From assembly GCA_947034895.1 (NCBI GenBank), contig OX344761.1, forward strand, positions 92,021,447-92,085,446: 64,000 nucleotides of DNA. The letters are read 5' to 3'. The stretch is from Rhytidiadelphus loreus. Its lineage: Eukaryota; Streptophyta; Bryopsida; Hypnales; Hylocomiaceae. The notes beneath the pieces are model-generated. The model saw nothing but the letters and a program-made list of their open reading frames with translations, had not been told where the DNA came from and made no database searches. Below are positions 23,099 through 35,370 of the stretch, piece by piece (the first letter of the stretch is position 1; every line of letters begins with the position of its first letter). Made by a program: the position numbers and the translations under genes.

Positions 23099-23103
23099 AT
23101 CAT

Positions 23104-23989
23104 CGCCGCTCAATTAGAGAAAACCATGATTAGAAGGTCCAAAATCCAATCTTGCTTGCAGAAGAAATTTGAAGGTGATACTACGATACACAATGCATGG
23201 GCTATAGTAGAACAAAAGTCAAAGAAGAATAAATTGCAATTGAAGTGTCTCATCGCAAGACAACAACAAAGTAGCTATAAATATTGGAGGATGAAAAAGA
23301 TGTTGCAAATTGTGATGCAAGAATGAGAAACAAAGGAAGCTTTGGGCACTTGTGAAAGGAAGGGTCATTGGCCTAGATACTGTCGGAGCAATTAAGCACC
23401 AAAGATGCTTACCAAAGCTAAAGTCAATTCCACCTATATAGCAATAGGTAGAAGGACCTCTCTAAAGAAGGGTAGGAAACAACCCATTGTTAATCGTATT
23501 TGGAAAAAGTATGTAGAAGACACATGGTCTCAAAGGTATTCTTTTTTTCTTTGCCTTCCTCTTTTGTTTACCAAGAAACTAATGAAAAATCAATTAGATA
23601 AAAATCCTGCTTTTTGCAATTATTCAAGTTTTTTTTACCAAAGAATATGATGCACAAAATAGGCTCTAAAACAAACTGCTATGCATGAGAGGTTTTAGAA
23701 GAGAGGAATGAGTATGGCACATTAATCTAGTACATTTATATGATGAATGGTGAAGATTGGTATGATTGGACTATGATTCTATGAAGGAGTTGTGAGCATT
23801 AATAGTGATTGCCTTCTATATAGAAATGAAGAATGTCCTATAAATGGCTCTATTGGTTGAAATTGGAGCCGATCTCGTGCTGTTTCATTATTACTTCAAT
23901 CTTTCTTGACTTGGAAATTTTATATGGGCATTGAGAGAATTTTTTATGAAGAGTGCAAAATGTGCATGGTTATGTGGATAAATACAAAA
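23104..23989. other. Right flank of the copia insertion
   Basis: ORFs at 23126-23326 and 23405-23650 show no clear domain. They may be decayed N-terminal parts of the piggyBac-like relic downstream, but no motif proves it. Confidence 0.3.
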
Positions 23990-24540
23990 CCAATTTGCTT
24001 CATATCCATCAATGCTCCCCCAATAGTAGAAGGTGATGGGGCATATAAAGTTCCTATGTGAAATGGCTCAAAGAGAAAATTGGTCGGTAAAGACATCACC
24101 AGTACATTATGAGTATGCAACTTTTATGAGGGGTGTGGATGTGATGGATCAATTGCTAGTACATACACATGCCAAAAGAGTTTGCATAAATGGTGGCATT
24201 GCCCTTTCTACTCCCTATTGGACACTACCATGGTCAATATGTGGATTGTTCACAAAGAAGTATTGAAGGGGGGAAAATAGGGAGAAAGGGCAATTGAGTC
24301 ATTTTAGCTTCATTATGGGTATGTGCAAGGCTTTGACTCACAAGTTCGGAGGTTGAAAGAGGCCGGTTCATTTATAGTTGAACATGTAGTTATCCCTAAA
24401 AAATTCGTCTATGTTGAATTTGTATCCTATGCAAGAAGCAAACAAATTCTTATAGCTTGTATTGCAATTGTTAGTGGCAATGCTTCAACTATGGATGTTA
24501 TGAGAAATTACTCAATTAGTAGGGGGCATTATAGTTTGTA
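23990..24540 (+). pseudogene. PiggyBac-like transposase relic, C-terminal half
   Basis: Plus-strand translation gives FMRGVDVMDQL (about 24120-24155), the GVDxxDQL block of piggyBac/PGBD transposases. In another frame just downstream it gives LHKWWHCPFYSLLDTTMVN followed by MWIVHKEV (about 24175-24260), the KWW...LLD...VN block of the same family. The two blocks are adjacent and in the right order but in different frames, so a frameshift lies at about 24160-24180. Stops are frequent upstream. Sequence at 24320-24540 may be the decayed cysteine-rich C terminus. The N-terminal half and any terminal repeats were not found. Confidence 0.72.
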
Positions 24541-25430
24541 GTTTTATTTTTCATGTAGACATATATTCATAAATTGGGGTACTCTATGCTATCTAAGAAG
24601 AAGATATTTTCTCTATCGGAAAAATTATATCTTTCATTTTTTTGGTTATCTTTGAATCAATTTGTCTACCACATGTTTGGAAAAAAATGGAGATCATATT
24701 ATAATTATTGAGTTCAACCATTTCATGTTTTTCTTATTTTTCTTATTTTATCTTTTGATTACCTCTAGAAGTCATTTTTTTAAAGGTAACTAGGTATTTC
24801 ATTCGAAGAACTTTGGTTTTCAAGTTGCATTGAGACTACGAAAGCAAAGTACAGGAGACCCTAGGCACAAAGCTTGCATGCTTGTTGTAAATAGTTGAAG
24901 ACTAGATCAAAGGTGGTCATTGATGCTTATAGATCCCTAAGGACCTTGGAGACACTAGCTCACAATGTAGTTGAGACAAGTGGCCATTGATGTCTTGTAG
25001 CCAAACTTTCTTATCTTCTAGTGGTTTTAGGTGGCTAGAATATCTTTCCAAGTTTTATTTGAAGACATGTAGATGGGACTACAAAAAAAAGAAATTAATA
25101 GACCAACAATACAAAGTAGGTAGCAATTTCTTCATACAATGACTAGGCTTCACTTTGCCCAATTCTAAAAACATGGGGTTCTACTAGTGCATAGAAGGAT
25201 CGAATAAATAAAATCCTTTGGTAGCTTGATAACTAATTTCATTGTACAAAACATTGGTGGAAAAAGGCATGATTGACCATGGTCACAAAGGTGTGTAAAT
25301 AGTTTTGGAATAGCATGGGGCCTTCATTGTAGAAATGCTTTGCAAATAATCTCTTTATACTTTTACCTCTCCTAAATAATCCTAAATGTATTCCTAAATT
25401 CCATGTTCCCAAATTCCTATGTTGTAATTT
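24541..25430. other. AT-rich spacer
   Basis: No gene, terminal repeat or array is supported. Confidence 0.4.
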
Positions 25431-25439
25431 CTACAATAA

Positions 25440-25920
25440 CCAAAAAATGATTATAGCTAGCATAGACTAGTATAAATGATGGACAATCATTCCAAATGTC
25501 TTGAATCCTTACAACAATGTAGATCAGCTTGTCAAGTACTCATATATCAATTTTCATCCCAATTAAAAATACTATTCAACTTTTGTGGACATTTATCCAT
25601 TGCTAATTTTCTAATCCTTTTTAAGATAACTTAGAAACTATCATAGCTAGCTTTGGCCTAGCATAAATGATCTATTGTCATTCCAAATTTCTTCAAACTT
25701 TGTCACAATGTAGATCAACTAGTCAAATACTCACATATCAATTTTCATCCCAATTTAAGATATTATTTAACTTTGATAGGCAATTTCGTTAAAATGGCGG
25801 TATTCCAGTATAATGGCACTGCATTTGTTAGAAAATAACACTACATTCTGGTAAAATGGCAAAAAACTACCGCCATTTTAACGAAATTGCCTATTTTGAT
25901 GAACATTTTTCCACTACTAA
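25440..25920. repeat. Two diverged direct repeats of about 180 bp
   Basis: Copy 1 (about 25440-25620) and copy 2 (about 25635-25920) share blocks such as ATCATTCCAAAT, ACAATGTAGATCA and ATATCAATTTTCATCCCAAT. Copy 2 is interrupted by the MITE at 25779-25891. Confidence 0.6.
25779..25891. mobile_element. 113-bp MITE with TA duplication
   Basis: Perfect inverted ends of about 24 bases (GGCAATTTCGTTAAAATGGC and its complement), flanked by TA on both sides (25777-25778, 25892-25893). TA duplications are typical of Tc1/mariner-type MITEs, but the GGC terminus is not the usual Stowaway CTCC. It sits inside one of two direct repeats. Confidence 0.75.
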
Positions 25921-26983
25921 CTTTTTGCCAACTCATTGTCTCCACACTCCGGTTGTATTTTGTTTCTTACTCAAGTCCATTGTAGCTAGGTTTTTTATAC
26001 ATGCTGGTAGATAAATTTTTTAAAATAGTTTGTAAAATTTTCACAAAAATTCAATAAGTTGAAGTTCCCAAATACACCTCCACTTTGAAGCTCCATATCT
26101 CCTTTTCTATTACAGATCTAAATTTAAAAATTGATATTATGGCAAATCAACTATCCAAAAACTTAGATCCAAACTTTTATTTTCATTCAATACTTTGTCA
26201 AAACACAAATTCAAAACCCTTCAATGCTTCCTTCAATAATAAATCACCAACAAATGTACAACTTAACTCCCAAGTGCATTCCACACCTCAAATTCACCAA
26301 GAACCAAGAGAGAGTTAGAGCTAAGGGACCAATGCTTGCCTTTAAGAAACCAACCACAACCCTAGGAGGCTAGTAGCTAGCTAACCCTAACTCTAAACCC
26401 GTAGCCCTACATCACATATTCTATGGTTGAATTTTTAAGAATTTCTTTTTTGCATTTTTTTCTCACTGTCTCCCAAAGTGGTAGTTTTTGACATTTTTTT
26501 GCGAAATGTGCCTCGGTCCTTTTGGGTTGGCCCCATGCATTGCACTGCACCTTCCTTTTTTTCCATGTCTGGCTGAGCTTACCTTCACCACCAAATCTAA
26601 CATAACATGTATGTCTGCATCCTTCTCGCACAGACACACCAGTCTGTGCGAGCTTCCTCATCAACGCTCCCTACCAAGCTAGACTAGTTCCAACTGCCAC
26701 TCATATCCCGACAGATTTGTCCCCCAGAAATGCAGAACATCCGGAGCTAGGCCCTCGTTCATGGAAGGGCGAGGTAGGGGCGTGGTGAGGGCCGTTGACA
26801 GAACCTCCGTCTCTCCATCGAACTCCACGACTGACTGTCTGTCTGTCTCTCTCCACCACCAATTCTATTTCATTAGTCCATGCAACCACATGGTAAATGT
26901 CGGCCACATCAACACCGAACTTGGAGAACAAGTCTTCGAATGTACGTAACAACCACCATGTCGAATTCTGAACTGCCTTGGAG
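25921..26983. other. Spacer grading from AT-rich into GC-richer sequence
   Basis: No gene is supported. From about 26.45 kb the composition resembles that around the repeat-peptide genes. The ORFs on both strands at 26.4-27.0 kb overlap each other and have no recognisable product. Confidence 0.35.
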
Positions 26984-26990
26984 TATAAAT
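26984..26990 (+). promoter_or_regulatory. Candidate TATA box upstream of small ORF C
   Basis: TATAAAT in GAGTATAAATCC, about 525 bases upstream of the ATG at 27515. Confidence 0.35.
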
Positions 26991-27331
26991 CCAGAGGCAT
27001 GCATTCCATTGCTCCACAACATTCAATTCATTCGGCAGCTCGAGCTCACTTTGCCTCGCATTCGATCATTCAACTGCTGGGAATGATCGCACTGCTTGAG
27101 TAAGACTTTGAGCTTGTAGCAATTGCAAAAGTCCTGCTAGCTAGACGTTCATCATCCAAACAGCATTCATTGACTTAAGTTTTGATTGGAGGGAAGGTTC
27201 AGAAGCTTCATTTCATTTCATTTGCTTGAGGTTTCATTGCACATTTGCCTACGCTTGAATGTTGAGCAGCTCCTCTTCAAACTGAGCCATCACTTGTGAA
27301 ATAGATATATTTACAGACAGTAGTGGTCTTC

Positions 27332-27508
27332 TTCTTTAGCATAATTATCATTCTTTGGCATATTTATTGCTTTTCATATTTAGAGTGATTTCTTGCGAAG
27401 GGTGTATTGATACCATCATTCTTTAGCATATTTATAGCATTTTCATATCGATCAGTACATTTACTTGATCTTAGAGTGATTTCACACGAAGGGTGCTACT
27501 AGCATCAT
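27332..27508. repeat. Tandem duplication of about 88 bp in the leader of ORF C
   Basis: Two adjacent copies (27332-27418 and 27419-27508) share TTCTTTAGCATA, TTTTCATAT, TTAGAGTGATTTC and CGAAGGGTG blocks. The second ends just before the ATG. Confidence 0.65.
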
Positions 27509-27514
27509 TTGGCC

Positions 27515-27580
27515 ATGGCTGGAGAAGGCGGCAGCGGTGATGGTGGTGACTCCAAGTACAACAGCGGTGGACAACGCTGA
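27515..27580 (+). CDS. Possible third, diverged GDGG-SK small protein (21 aa)
   Basis: The ATG lies in GGCCATGGCT, similar to the start context of the repeat-peptide genes at 3464 and 6415. The ORF encodes MAGEGGSGDGGDSKYNSGGQR and then TGA. The block GDGGDSKY resembles GDGGSSKW, and a terminal QR recalls RQ, but the PPSK part is missing and there is only one unit. A candidate TATA box lies upstream. Leader and trailer do not clearly align with the other two copies, so homology is plausible rather than proven. It could equally be a chance glycine-rich ORF. Confidence 0.3.
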   Translation: MAGEGGSGDGGDSKYNSGGQR

Positions 27581-29628
27581 CTGAGGCCATAGCTCCCAAA
27601 AAATCATTAATCTTCATAAATGGGTGATCCCTGAATTCAGGTCCGAGGCTGGAGCTCCATAATTTATTGGCATTTCCGAACTTCTTCAACTCAGCCTCAT
27701 CAAGAGTTGATTGAAAAGAGTGCTTTGGATGTTGATATCATCAACGGAGTTCTGAAATCTCATCCACGACTAATTCCAAAATGCTCCGGCAGATCCCGGC
27801 CATGTGGAATTGAAGCTACAGTCATCCTCTGATTAAACTCAAGAGTTTCCTTGGAAGCTTTTGATTATGTGTGTCCATCATCACTATGTAGAGATTGTGC
27901 CCTCAATAAAATTTGAAAAAGATCATTGGTGTATGGATACCAAGTGTACGTCTCCCGGCATATACCATTTGCTGCAAACTATGTGCCAATCATGGAATGT
28001 TTGATCATTCTAAAGTTGTGCAATTCTGTACTTCTAGCGTCAATCCTGGCGTCGGAGAAGAATCCGGCCTCTTTGGAAGTCTGTTTAAATGACGCTCGAG
28101 GCTGTTCTGTTTTTGAATGTAAATCTCGGTGCACTTAGGATTCGTGACTTGAAAGAGCAACTTCAAGATTCTACCAATATTGTTCGACTTCCGTGGCGGG
28201 TTGTAACAGTGCTTCTCAGGGAAACCACCACTTGAAATGTGCAGCATTGGTACATTCTCTCGGCCCTTTGCAAGATGCTTGTCTGGATGCACAGCGCTCA
28301 CTATGCCTGTGCGAATCATTGAAGTTTCTCCGAAGCAGAAGAAGCGAACAGAACGACCGCAAATTACGCTCGACAGCATCATCTTCACCACACAAGTCTC
28401 CATCGGGTGTTCAACTAATGCGCAAAGAAAGGGAACACATTGTCGTCTTATGTGCACGCTTTTAATCACAGGAGAAATCCAGTATGGAAATCGAACGAAT
28501 GTCTTGATATGTCAAATTTCAAGTGTATCCTACTTTATCATCGCTGGACATTCACTATGGAATTCTCCAAACCCTGTTTTTTTCTAGCACACATCGAAAT
28601 TTCATTCAATGGCGAAAAAATGATATAACAAAACCCTACCTCGAGGCAAAGTCAAGGGAGCGTCTAACACCACAACTAAGATCTACTAGGATAAGATCTA
28701 ACTCAAGTAACCTTAGTAGCATCTCTCACGCAAATAGTCTTGTTTGGACCCCATTCGCGGTCAATGCCATCTAACACAGCATCTCGAGTGGTTGGATCCT
28801 TTCTAAAATTCTTTCAAATGTTTTCAAAACTTTCAGAGATAGACATTTTGGATTTCTCCTCTGTAAGATCTCCTGCTCCAGGCGTCGCTATCCGTGTGTC
28901 CTTTCATTACCATCCCGTAAACATTACTGTCGATCTGTCCCTTGCAATCTTTGCTGAGGGAGCAGCTTGGTTTGAGAATAGATGCACACCCAGCGATATT
29001 TTTCCTGCCACTTTCCATATTTCGCTTGTGTGGCTCCAAGAATTTGTTTAAGGCTGCAATTCCAAGTAAATTCTGCCATATTTGTTCATTATTTTGGCAG
29101 CTACAGTGCCATTTCTGGAGATTTACAGCAGCGTTTCGCTGAAATCTTGCAGAATATTCGCATTCTTTCTCCGTAAATTTCCTAGACTTGTAGGTGAACC
29201 ATGGAGCTTGTCGAAATGTGACGATATTAGCTCAAGAAATAATGACTCCCTACACCTGTTGTGATCGATTGCAGTGTGACGAGGCTCACGGGAAGACAGC
29301 AGGGGATTCTGAACTTCGAGCTTTGCTTGCAAACACCCAAATCCTAAACCCTAAAAACGCAGGAGGAATTCAATGATCTCAGTAGTCGCAGTCGATTTTT
29401 GGGACTCAGCCTCGAACCCATTTCCTCGATCGTTGTGCAGGTTATTGTCTGAAAGAATTTTTGAGGTTCTATGTTTGTAATTATCTGCAACAAACAGTAC
29501 CACGATCATGCATTCTAGGTTGCATTCTTGAATCTGAGAGTTGGCCGACTGTCTGAATTGTACTGTGCATTCTCCCGCACCTCTTGAATATCACCTTCTC
29601 TAATATCAAACCCTCTGCTCGTCAAAAC
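27581..29628. other. Mixed-composition spacer, no supported gene
   Basis: Several ORFs of 60-154 codons occur on both strands (the longest on the minus strand at 28005-28469). They overlap each other and show no recognisable domain or splice-consistent extension. Confidence 0.35.
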
Positions 29629-29862
29629 GGTTGGGGTGAACTGACCCCCTCGCTTGTCCCCCAAGTCAGTCCAGCGGGTGCAAGTAAAAAAAAGACCCCC
29701 TATTTTGTGCCAAGAAAATGTATGCTCTACATCTCTCCTAGCTAATTTGGGGCCTCTGATTGCAAATATGATTTCAAAAATTGCAAATTTTATCATGCAT
29801 GGGAAATTAAAAATTCAGCGTTTTCCTTCGGGGACGAGCGAGGGGGTCAGTTCACCCTGGCC
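29629..29862. mobile_element. TIR element with GGGTGAACTGACCCCCTCGC ends
   Basis: Inverted ends of nearly 30 bases (GGGTGAACTGACCCCCTCGC then T or C, then GTCCCC) lie at about 29633-29661 and 29830-29858. TCAAAAC occurs just outside each end (29622-29628 and 29864-29870), compatible with a 7-8 bp duplication if the termini extend a few diverged bases. No coding capacity. Confidence 0.65.
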
Positions 29863-31220
29863 ATCAAAACCTGTCTCTATATACTCATTACTTAGCACAT
29901 TACAAGGCTTGAAAGTTGACTTTAGAATGAGATGTTCAAAACCCAGTTTTTTCCCTGTTTTCATGGGAGATGGATTTTGAAAATAATCAGAACTTTCCAG
30001 CATATTCCTTGCTATATGGTTGCTCCTCTTGGAGAGGGGTCAAAATTGGGCTTGAACTTCAAAACCCAAACCTAATGTCCCCTATTAAGGTAACTACACT
30101 TAAAATCACACAAATAAACAATTCAATATGGTTCCATTATTATATTGGAATTTTTTTGTAGGGTCATGTTGGTAGTAAAAAGGGGATTCTAGATTCTCTT
30201 AGAATGCATTTTTTGGACACCATATGAATAAACTGCACATTTTTAAAGTACTGAAAATAGGTATTCCTAAAAGCAATCATAGAGTCTCATGAATAGTGGG
30301 AGTACATTTTAAGCAAGAACCTCTAGTGTGCAATTTTAGGAAGCGTGTAATTTTAGATGTGGTTACCTTATGTAATTTTGCAATGACATTACCACATGCA
30401 TTGTGCTCTCACAGTTTTTTTATTTATTTCATATATTTGGGGGAAAAATGAAAGAAAATTTGAATTTCAAACAAAAGTGCAAATATGGTAGGAGTGTTCA
30501 CAACATGTACACTAAATTTGACCCTACTACTAAAATCATATCATATTGATTCTTGCCTAAAATGTAAACCCTATGAACATAAGAACCGAGGTTCAACTTA
30601 AAATACATCTATAATCAACACTTTGAGAGTTGTTCCAAACTACAAGCCAAGAGAATTTGGAATCCTTTTTCAATTGCCAAGAAGATCCTACAAAAATTAA
30701 GAAAATATACTTAGCTCCTTATTAAGAATTTTTTTACAAGTAGATACTCTACTCCAAAGGCCTACCAAATACAAAACGACTTAGAAGAAAGAATTATACT
30801 ATAACAATTGGGTGATTTGCAAAGGATGTGTAATTATAAAGTGAATCTTTAAAAAGGCTAAAATAGTGAGAAGGAACTCCAATATCAATGGTGGAACCAA
30901 CATCAAGAGTTTCTTTATTCAAGTCCTTCATCAATGTGCATAAGAGAAGAACACTCATTAAATGAGATCTGGGGGGTTAGAGGGCCATTTTAGGCTTGTT
31001 CCTAGCTCCATTCCCCCAGGCCTCATCGAACACCAATGTCAAGAAAAAAATTAATGAAAAACAAACTTAAAACAAAATTTAATTTTTTTTCAAAAAAAGT
31101 GACGTGGCAATCGCTGTGCCACGTCAACGCAGCTCACGAACTGCAATTTTGGCTAATTTCGGTTGGTTCCCAAATTGGAAACTTACAACCCTCTAAAGTA
31201 GGAAAAAAACATCTACTAGA
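29863..31220. other. AT-rich spacer
   Basis: No gene is supported. A GACGTGGCAATCGCTGTGCC stem at about 31100 resembles the interior of MITE family A and may be a fragment of it. Confidence 0.35.
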
Positions 31221-34200
31221 AGATTGAGCTATAGAGTTGGAAACTAGTTCACCCCTAAAGGACCAACCTTCAGTTTTTGGCAACATTGAGATTTTTGGCA
31301 GATACATGTGACTGGATATTTCCATATCTTAGGCTAAAATTTTAATAGAAGGTTGGGACAAGGAATATTTTTCATATGCACTAAATTTCATGACATTTGG
31401 AAACATAAGTCAAAAGTTATGGCCTAATATGCTATTTTTTTTCCCGGCTGAGTAGTCTGGGCTAATTAGAAAAAATCATTTTTTTCAAAAACAAAAATTT
31501 GAAATTGGTTTTTAGAGTTATATATGGGAGGGGGTTGCAGAATCGCTTAGTCATTTATAGTCGCCCCTACAAATGTTGTGAAAATCGTGTAGAAGTAGTT
31601 TTGTGTGATGTAGACTTTTATGTTGAGAACCGCCCATCCAAAGTGGTTCATTCTAGAATAATTATAGGGTGGAAAAGGTGATTGTACTGTATAGTATTTA
31701 GTAATGAATAAATGATGATGTACCTCACACTGGAAGTGAAGTGTAGTTAATGAGATGCAGTAATTTTTAATTGTAAGTTGGAACTAAACTAAATTAAGAT
31801 GTGTTTTGCATGATTTAGAGAGCGCCATGAACACTTTAAGTCTCAACTTTAAGTTGTCATTTGATCCATTCACTGGTGTTTTTATATTCTTTACAGTTGT
31901 AGTCTATGTGCGTAATGAGCGACTGATGTACTTCTGCCTTACAAAAATCACCAAAAATTCATTTTTACTATGAATTTTCTGAAAAAAATGGAATAATAGT
32001 TTCTCTTCTTTCTCTAGCCATGAAAAAAAATTTATATACTTTCGGTTTCACTGACTTCTCCAAACATACCTATCTTTCCTTACATGCACCATTATTGAGC
32101 CTTCTACCTTATGTGTGAAAAGCTTTGAATCATTCCATTTTGATCAAAGAGTCAAAAGTTATGAGGAGTTTTAGTTTGTGGGTAGTTATGGAATCTCTAC
32201 CATAAATAAGCTTTGAAGTCCTTTATCTTACTCAATTTTCCATATTTTTTGAAAAAAATAAAATTATAGAATGTAGATTGTTTATTATAATATTGCAACC
32301 ATCAGGATTGACATTTTTCAATTCCATAACTAAATTTTTAACAATTTTGTATTTTGAATCATTTTCTACTTCTTTCTACTTATTATTTTTTTCCTATACA
32401 TTGTATAGTTCCAAATGATGTGAAAATTTTTAAACATGTAGCCAATTTGTTTAGAAAAAAGAATCCAAAGAAGTACCACCATTTGGGACATTTTTTCATA
32501 GAAAAGTAACCTTGTGAAGCAGAGCTGCCCTATTTTTCACAGGGCCAAAAAAATGATTTTAGTGAATTTGAATGCTTGTATCTTGCAATCCACAATGTGA
32601 AAATTTCTGAAAATTTTTCCACATCTTTTCTAACCAACATAGTATAAGATCCTTTGGTTACTTGTGTCCAATACTCTTTTTTTTCTTTCTAAAAGTTGAT
32701 ACTTATGTTAGAAATGGCAATTTTGGAGCTTTTTTGGTGAGAACATAATCAAGGAACTTTAGGGATTTATAGACTATTTGGGATAACAACGGATAATTGG
32801 ATCTCATACTCTCATGTTCGAAATAGCCCAAACTTCTAATTCACCTCAAGTTTTTCAAACCTCTAGTTTAATACTAAACACCAACCGTTGTACTCATCAA
32901 TTATAGAGAGAACACACTCCAACCATTCAAGTTAGTATAAATTAAGTTCTCATTCATTTGGTTTTCTAGTTTGTTCATTAATCACTAACCAATTCAATAC
33001 TAACCAATTCAATTGAAGAATCAAGCCAAATTCACAATTGCAAATTGCAAACAATGTGAAAACTTGTGTGTAAACTATGTTCTTTCCTATGGATTCAAAA
33101 TGTGAATTTAGCTCACCATATGTGCCAATCAAGCTTATGAGTTAGTATGCTTGTGGTAAGAGTGTAAGACAACTCAAGAGAATTAGATGTTAGAGGGATG
33201 CAGTTGTTTTCAAGTTACAATGTAATAGACAAAAAATAATTATATGGCTGAACTATGGCTTTTTAATCCCTAAAGTTTCTTGACTATGTTTTTCCTAGAA
33301 ACGCTCCCAAACTGTCATTTTTAGTACAAGTACCAAATTTTACCAAATTTTAGGTCATTTTTTGGACACAAGTAACCATAGGATCTTGTAGTATGCTGGT
33401 TAGAAAAGATGTAGAAAAAACTTCAGAAATTTCCACTGCATGGATTGCAAGATATACATTACATGTTATTTCAGGCCTCCGAGAGACTGTTTGAGGATTG
33501 TTCCCCTTCACTATTCCACCCGTAGTGAAGGACGGCTAGTTGTCCCAAAAAAAAAAATTAATTAATTTTAAAAATTTAAAAATTAAATTCTTCAAATGTA
33601 AAAAGAAGTTGAAAAAAAAATTCCAGATATGTGCTAGTAGACTCTTGGCCACGTAGGACCGCTGAGGTGTCAAACCAGCAGTCGCGTTCCTTGCGTTCTC
33701 ACAATAGTAGAACCCACAGTCTCTCGGAGGCTCGGGAAACCATCTAATGACTAAAGCATTCAAATTCATTGAAATCTTTTTTTGGAAGGACAGGGCAGCT
33801 ATGCTTCACAAGCTTACTTTTCTATGAAAAAATGTCCAAAATGGTGGTGCTTCTTTGGATTCTTTTTCCTAGACAAGTTGGCTACATGTTTAAAAAATTT
33901 CACATCATTTGGAATTGCACAACATATAGGAAAAAATAGTAAGTAGAAAGAGGTAAAGAATGATTCAAAATACAAAATTGTTAAAATTTTAGTTATGGAA
34001 TTGAAAAATGACAATTCCAATGGTTGCAATGTTGTAATAAGCAATCTACATCCTATGATTTTATTTTTTTCAAAAAATATTGAAAATTGAGTAAAATAAA
34101 GGACTTCAAAGCTTATTTTTGAGTAGAGATTCCATAATTGCCCACAAACTAAAACTCCTCATAACTTTTGACTCATTGATCAAAATGGAATTATTAAAAG

Positions 34201-34510
34201 CTTTTGGCATATATGTAACTCTTGAAAACCAATTTCAAATTTTTGTTTCTGAAAAAAGTGATTTTTTTAATTTGCCCAAACCACCCGGTTTGGGAGAAAA
34301 TTAACATATTAGGCTATAACTTTTGACTCATATTTCCAAATGTCATGAAATTTAGTGCATATAAAAGATATTCCTTGATCCTACCTTCTATTAAAATTTC
34401 AGCCTAAAATATGCAAATCTCTATTCACGGTACCCTGCCCATAAATTCTATATAGCCAAAAATTGTAGGTTGGTCCTTTAGGGGTTAATCCATAGTTTAG
34501 AATATAGATG
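31221..34510. repeat. Inverted repeat of an AT-rich dispersed sequence
   Basis: Plus-strand blocks at 31240-31515 and 32110-32775 recur in reverse order and orientation at 33265-33456 and 33780-34500. Examples are ACCCCTAAAGGACCAACCTT, TAGAAGGTTGGGACAAGGAA, TTATGAGGAGTTTTAGTTTG, and the TTGCAATCCACAATG block. About 600 bases in the left arm (31520-32110) have no partner, and the right arm is split by the MITE at 33457-33749. Single partial copies of the same sequence lie at 40431-41375 and 50336-50890. Confidence 0.7.
33457..33749. mobile_element. MITE family A, copy in the inverted repeat
   Basis: Inverted ends of about 34 bases (CATTACATG...GGCCTCCGAGAGACTGT on the left; CATTAGATG...GCCTCCGAGAGACTGT as reverse complement on the right). 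The uninterrupted sequence around 32575-32600 shows what the site looked like before insertion. Confidence 0.78.
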
Positions 34511-35370
34511 ACTTCAACAAGACATTGCAAAATCTTTATAAAAGTAAAAAAATATTCAAATACTTGGAATTTTTTTGCATTTGATTAATTTGAATATTTA
34601 AAAAAAAATTGACAATGTTCCCTCCTATTATTTTACATTTGTTTTGCAATCATTGCATTGCCCTACAATGAGCTCAAAATTGACAGTTACTACCATTACA
34701 TATTCCTTTATATTACATTGTTACAATGCAAGCTCATTTCTAAAATTGTAGCTTGAAAATGCCCTAAACACTCTAGTTAAAACAAGAAGCTTGCAAAAAA
34801 ACAAGATGTGGATTCTTCTCCTATTCTTTTATATTGTTTAAGATAGCTATATATGTTGAATTTTTACAATCAAACTTTTGTTTCAAACTACCAATTCTTA
34901 GTCTTTACCAAACAACATGTCTAAACTACAATGTTAAAATGGTCAAGAGGTTATTTTAAATTGACACCATATGCAACCTTCATTACAATTTTTTATCTTT
35001 AACTCTACAAAAGTAAATAAAGTACAATAGGCATTCATTCCAATTGGCAATTTTAGGTGATCATACCTTAGTATTTCTTCATTTGTTCTTAATTAGGTGC
35101 TACGAATATTGTATCCGACTATTAAGGTTGACTAGAAATAATTATAAAAATGAATGCCGAAATGTTAGAAAATTATTTTTTTGTATAATACAAATACAAA
35201 ATTTGAGTGAATATTCCTATTAGCATCTACCAGATTTGTTTTTCCAATTTTAATTAAATATTTGGCATGAAGTGCTAATCCTGATAGCTAGATAGCTAGG
35301 TACAATAGTGTGGCACGAGGTTGGACAAAACTATGAGAATTGTAGGACATTATTTTGTCCATGGATTGTA
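34511..35370. other. AT-rich spacer
   Basis: Nothing recognised. Confidence 0.4.

Noticed and set aside
28005..28469. 154-codon minus-strand ORF, briefly considered as a LINE reverse transcriptase fragment
   Set aside because: No reverse transcriptase motif survives inspection, and plus-strand ORFs cover the same bases.
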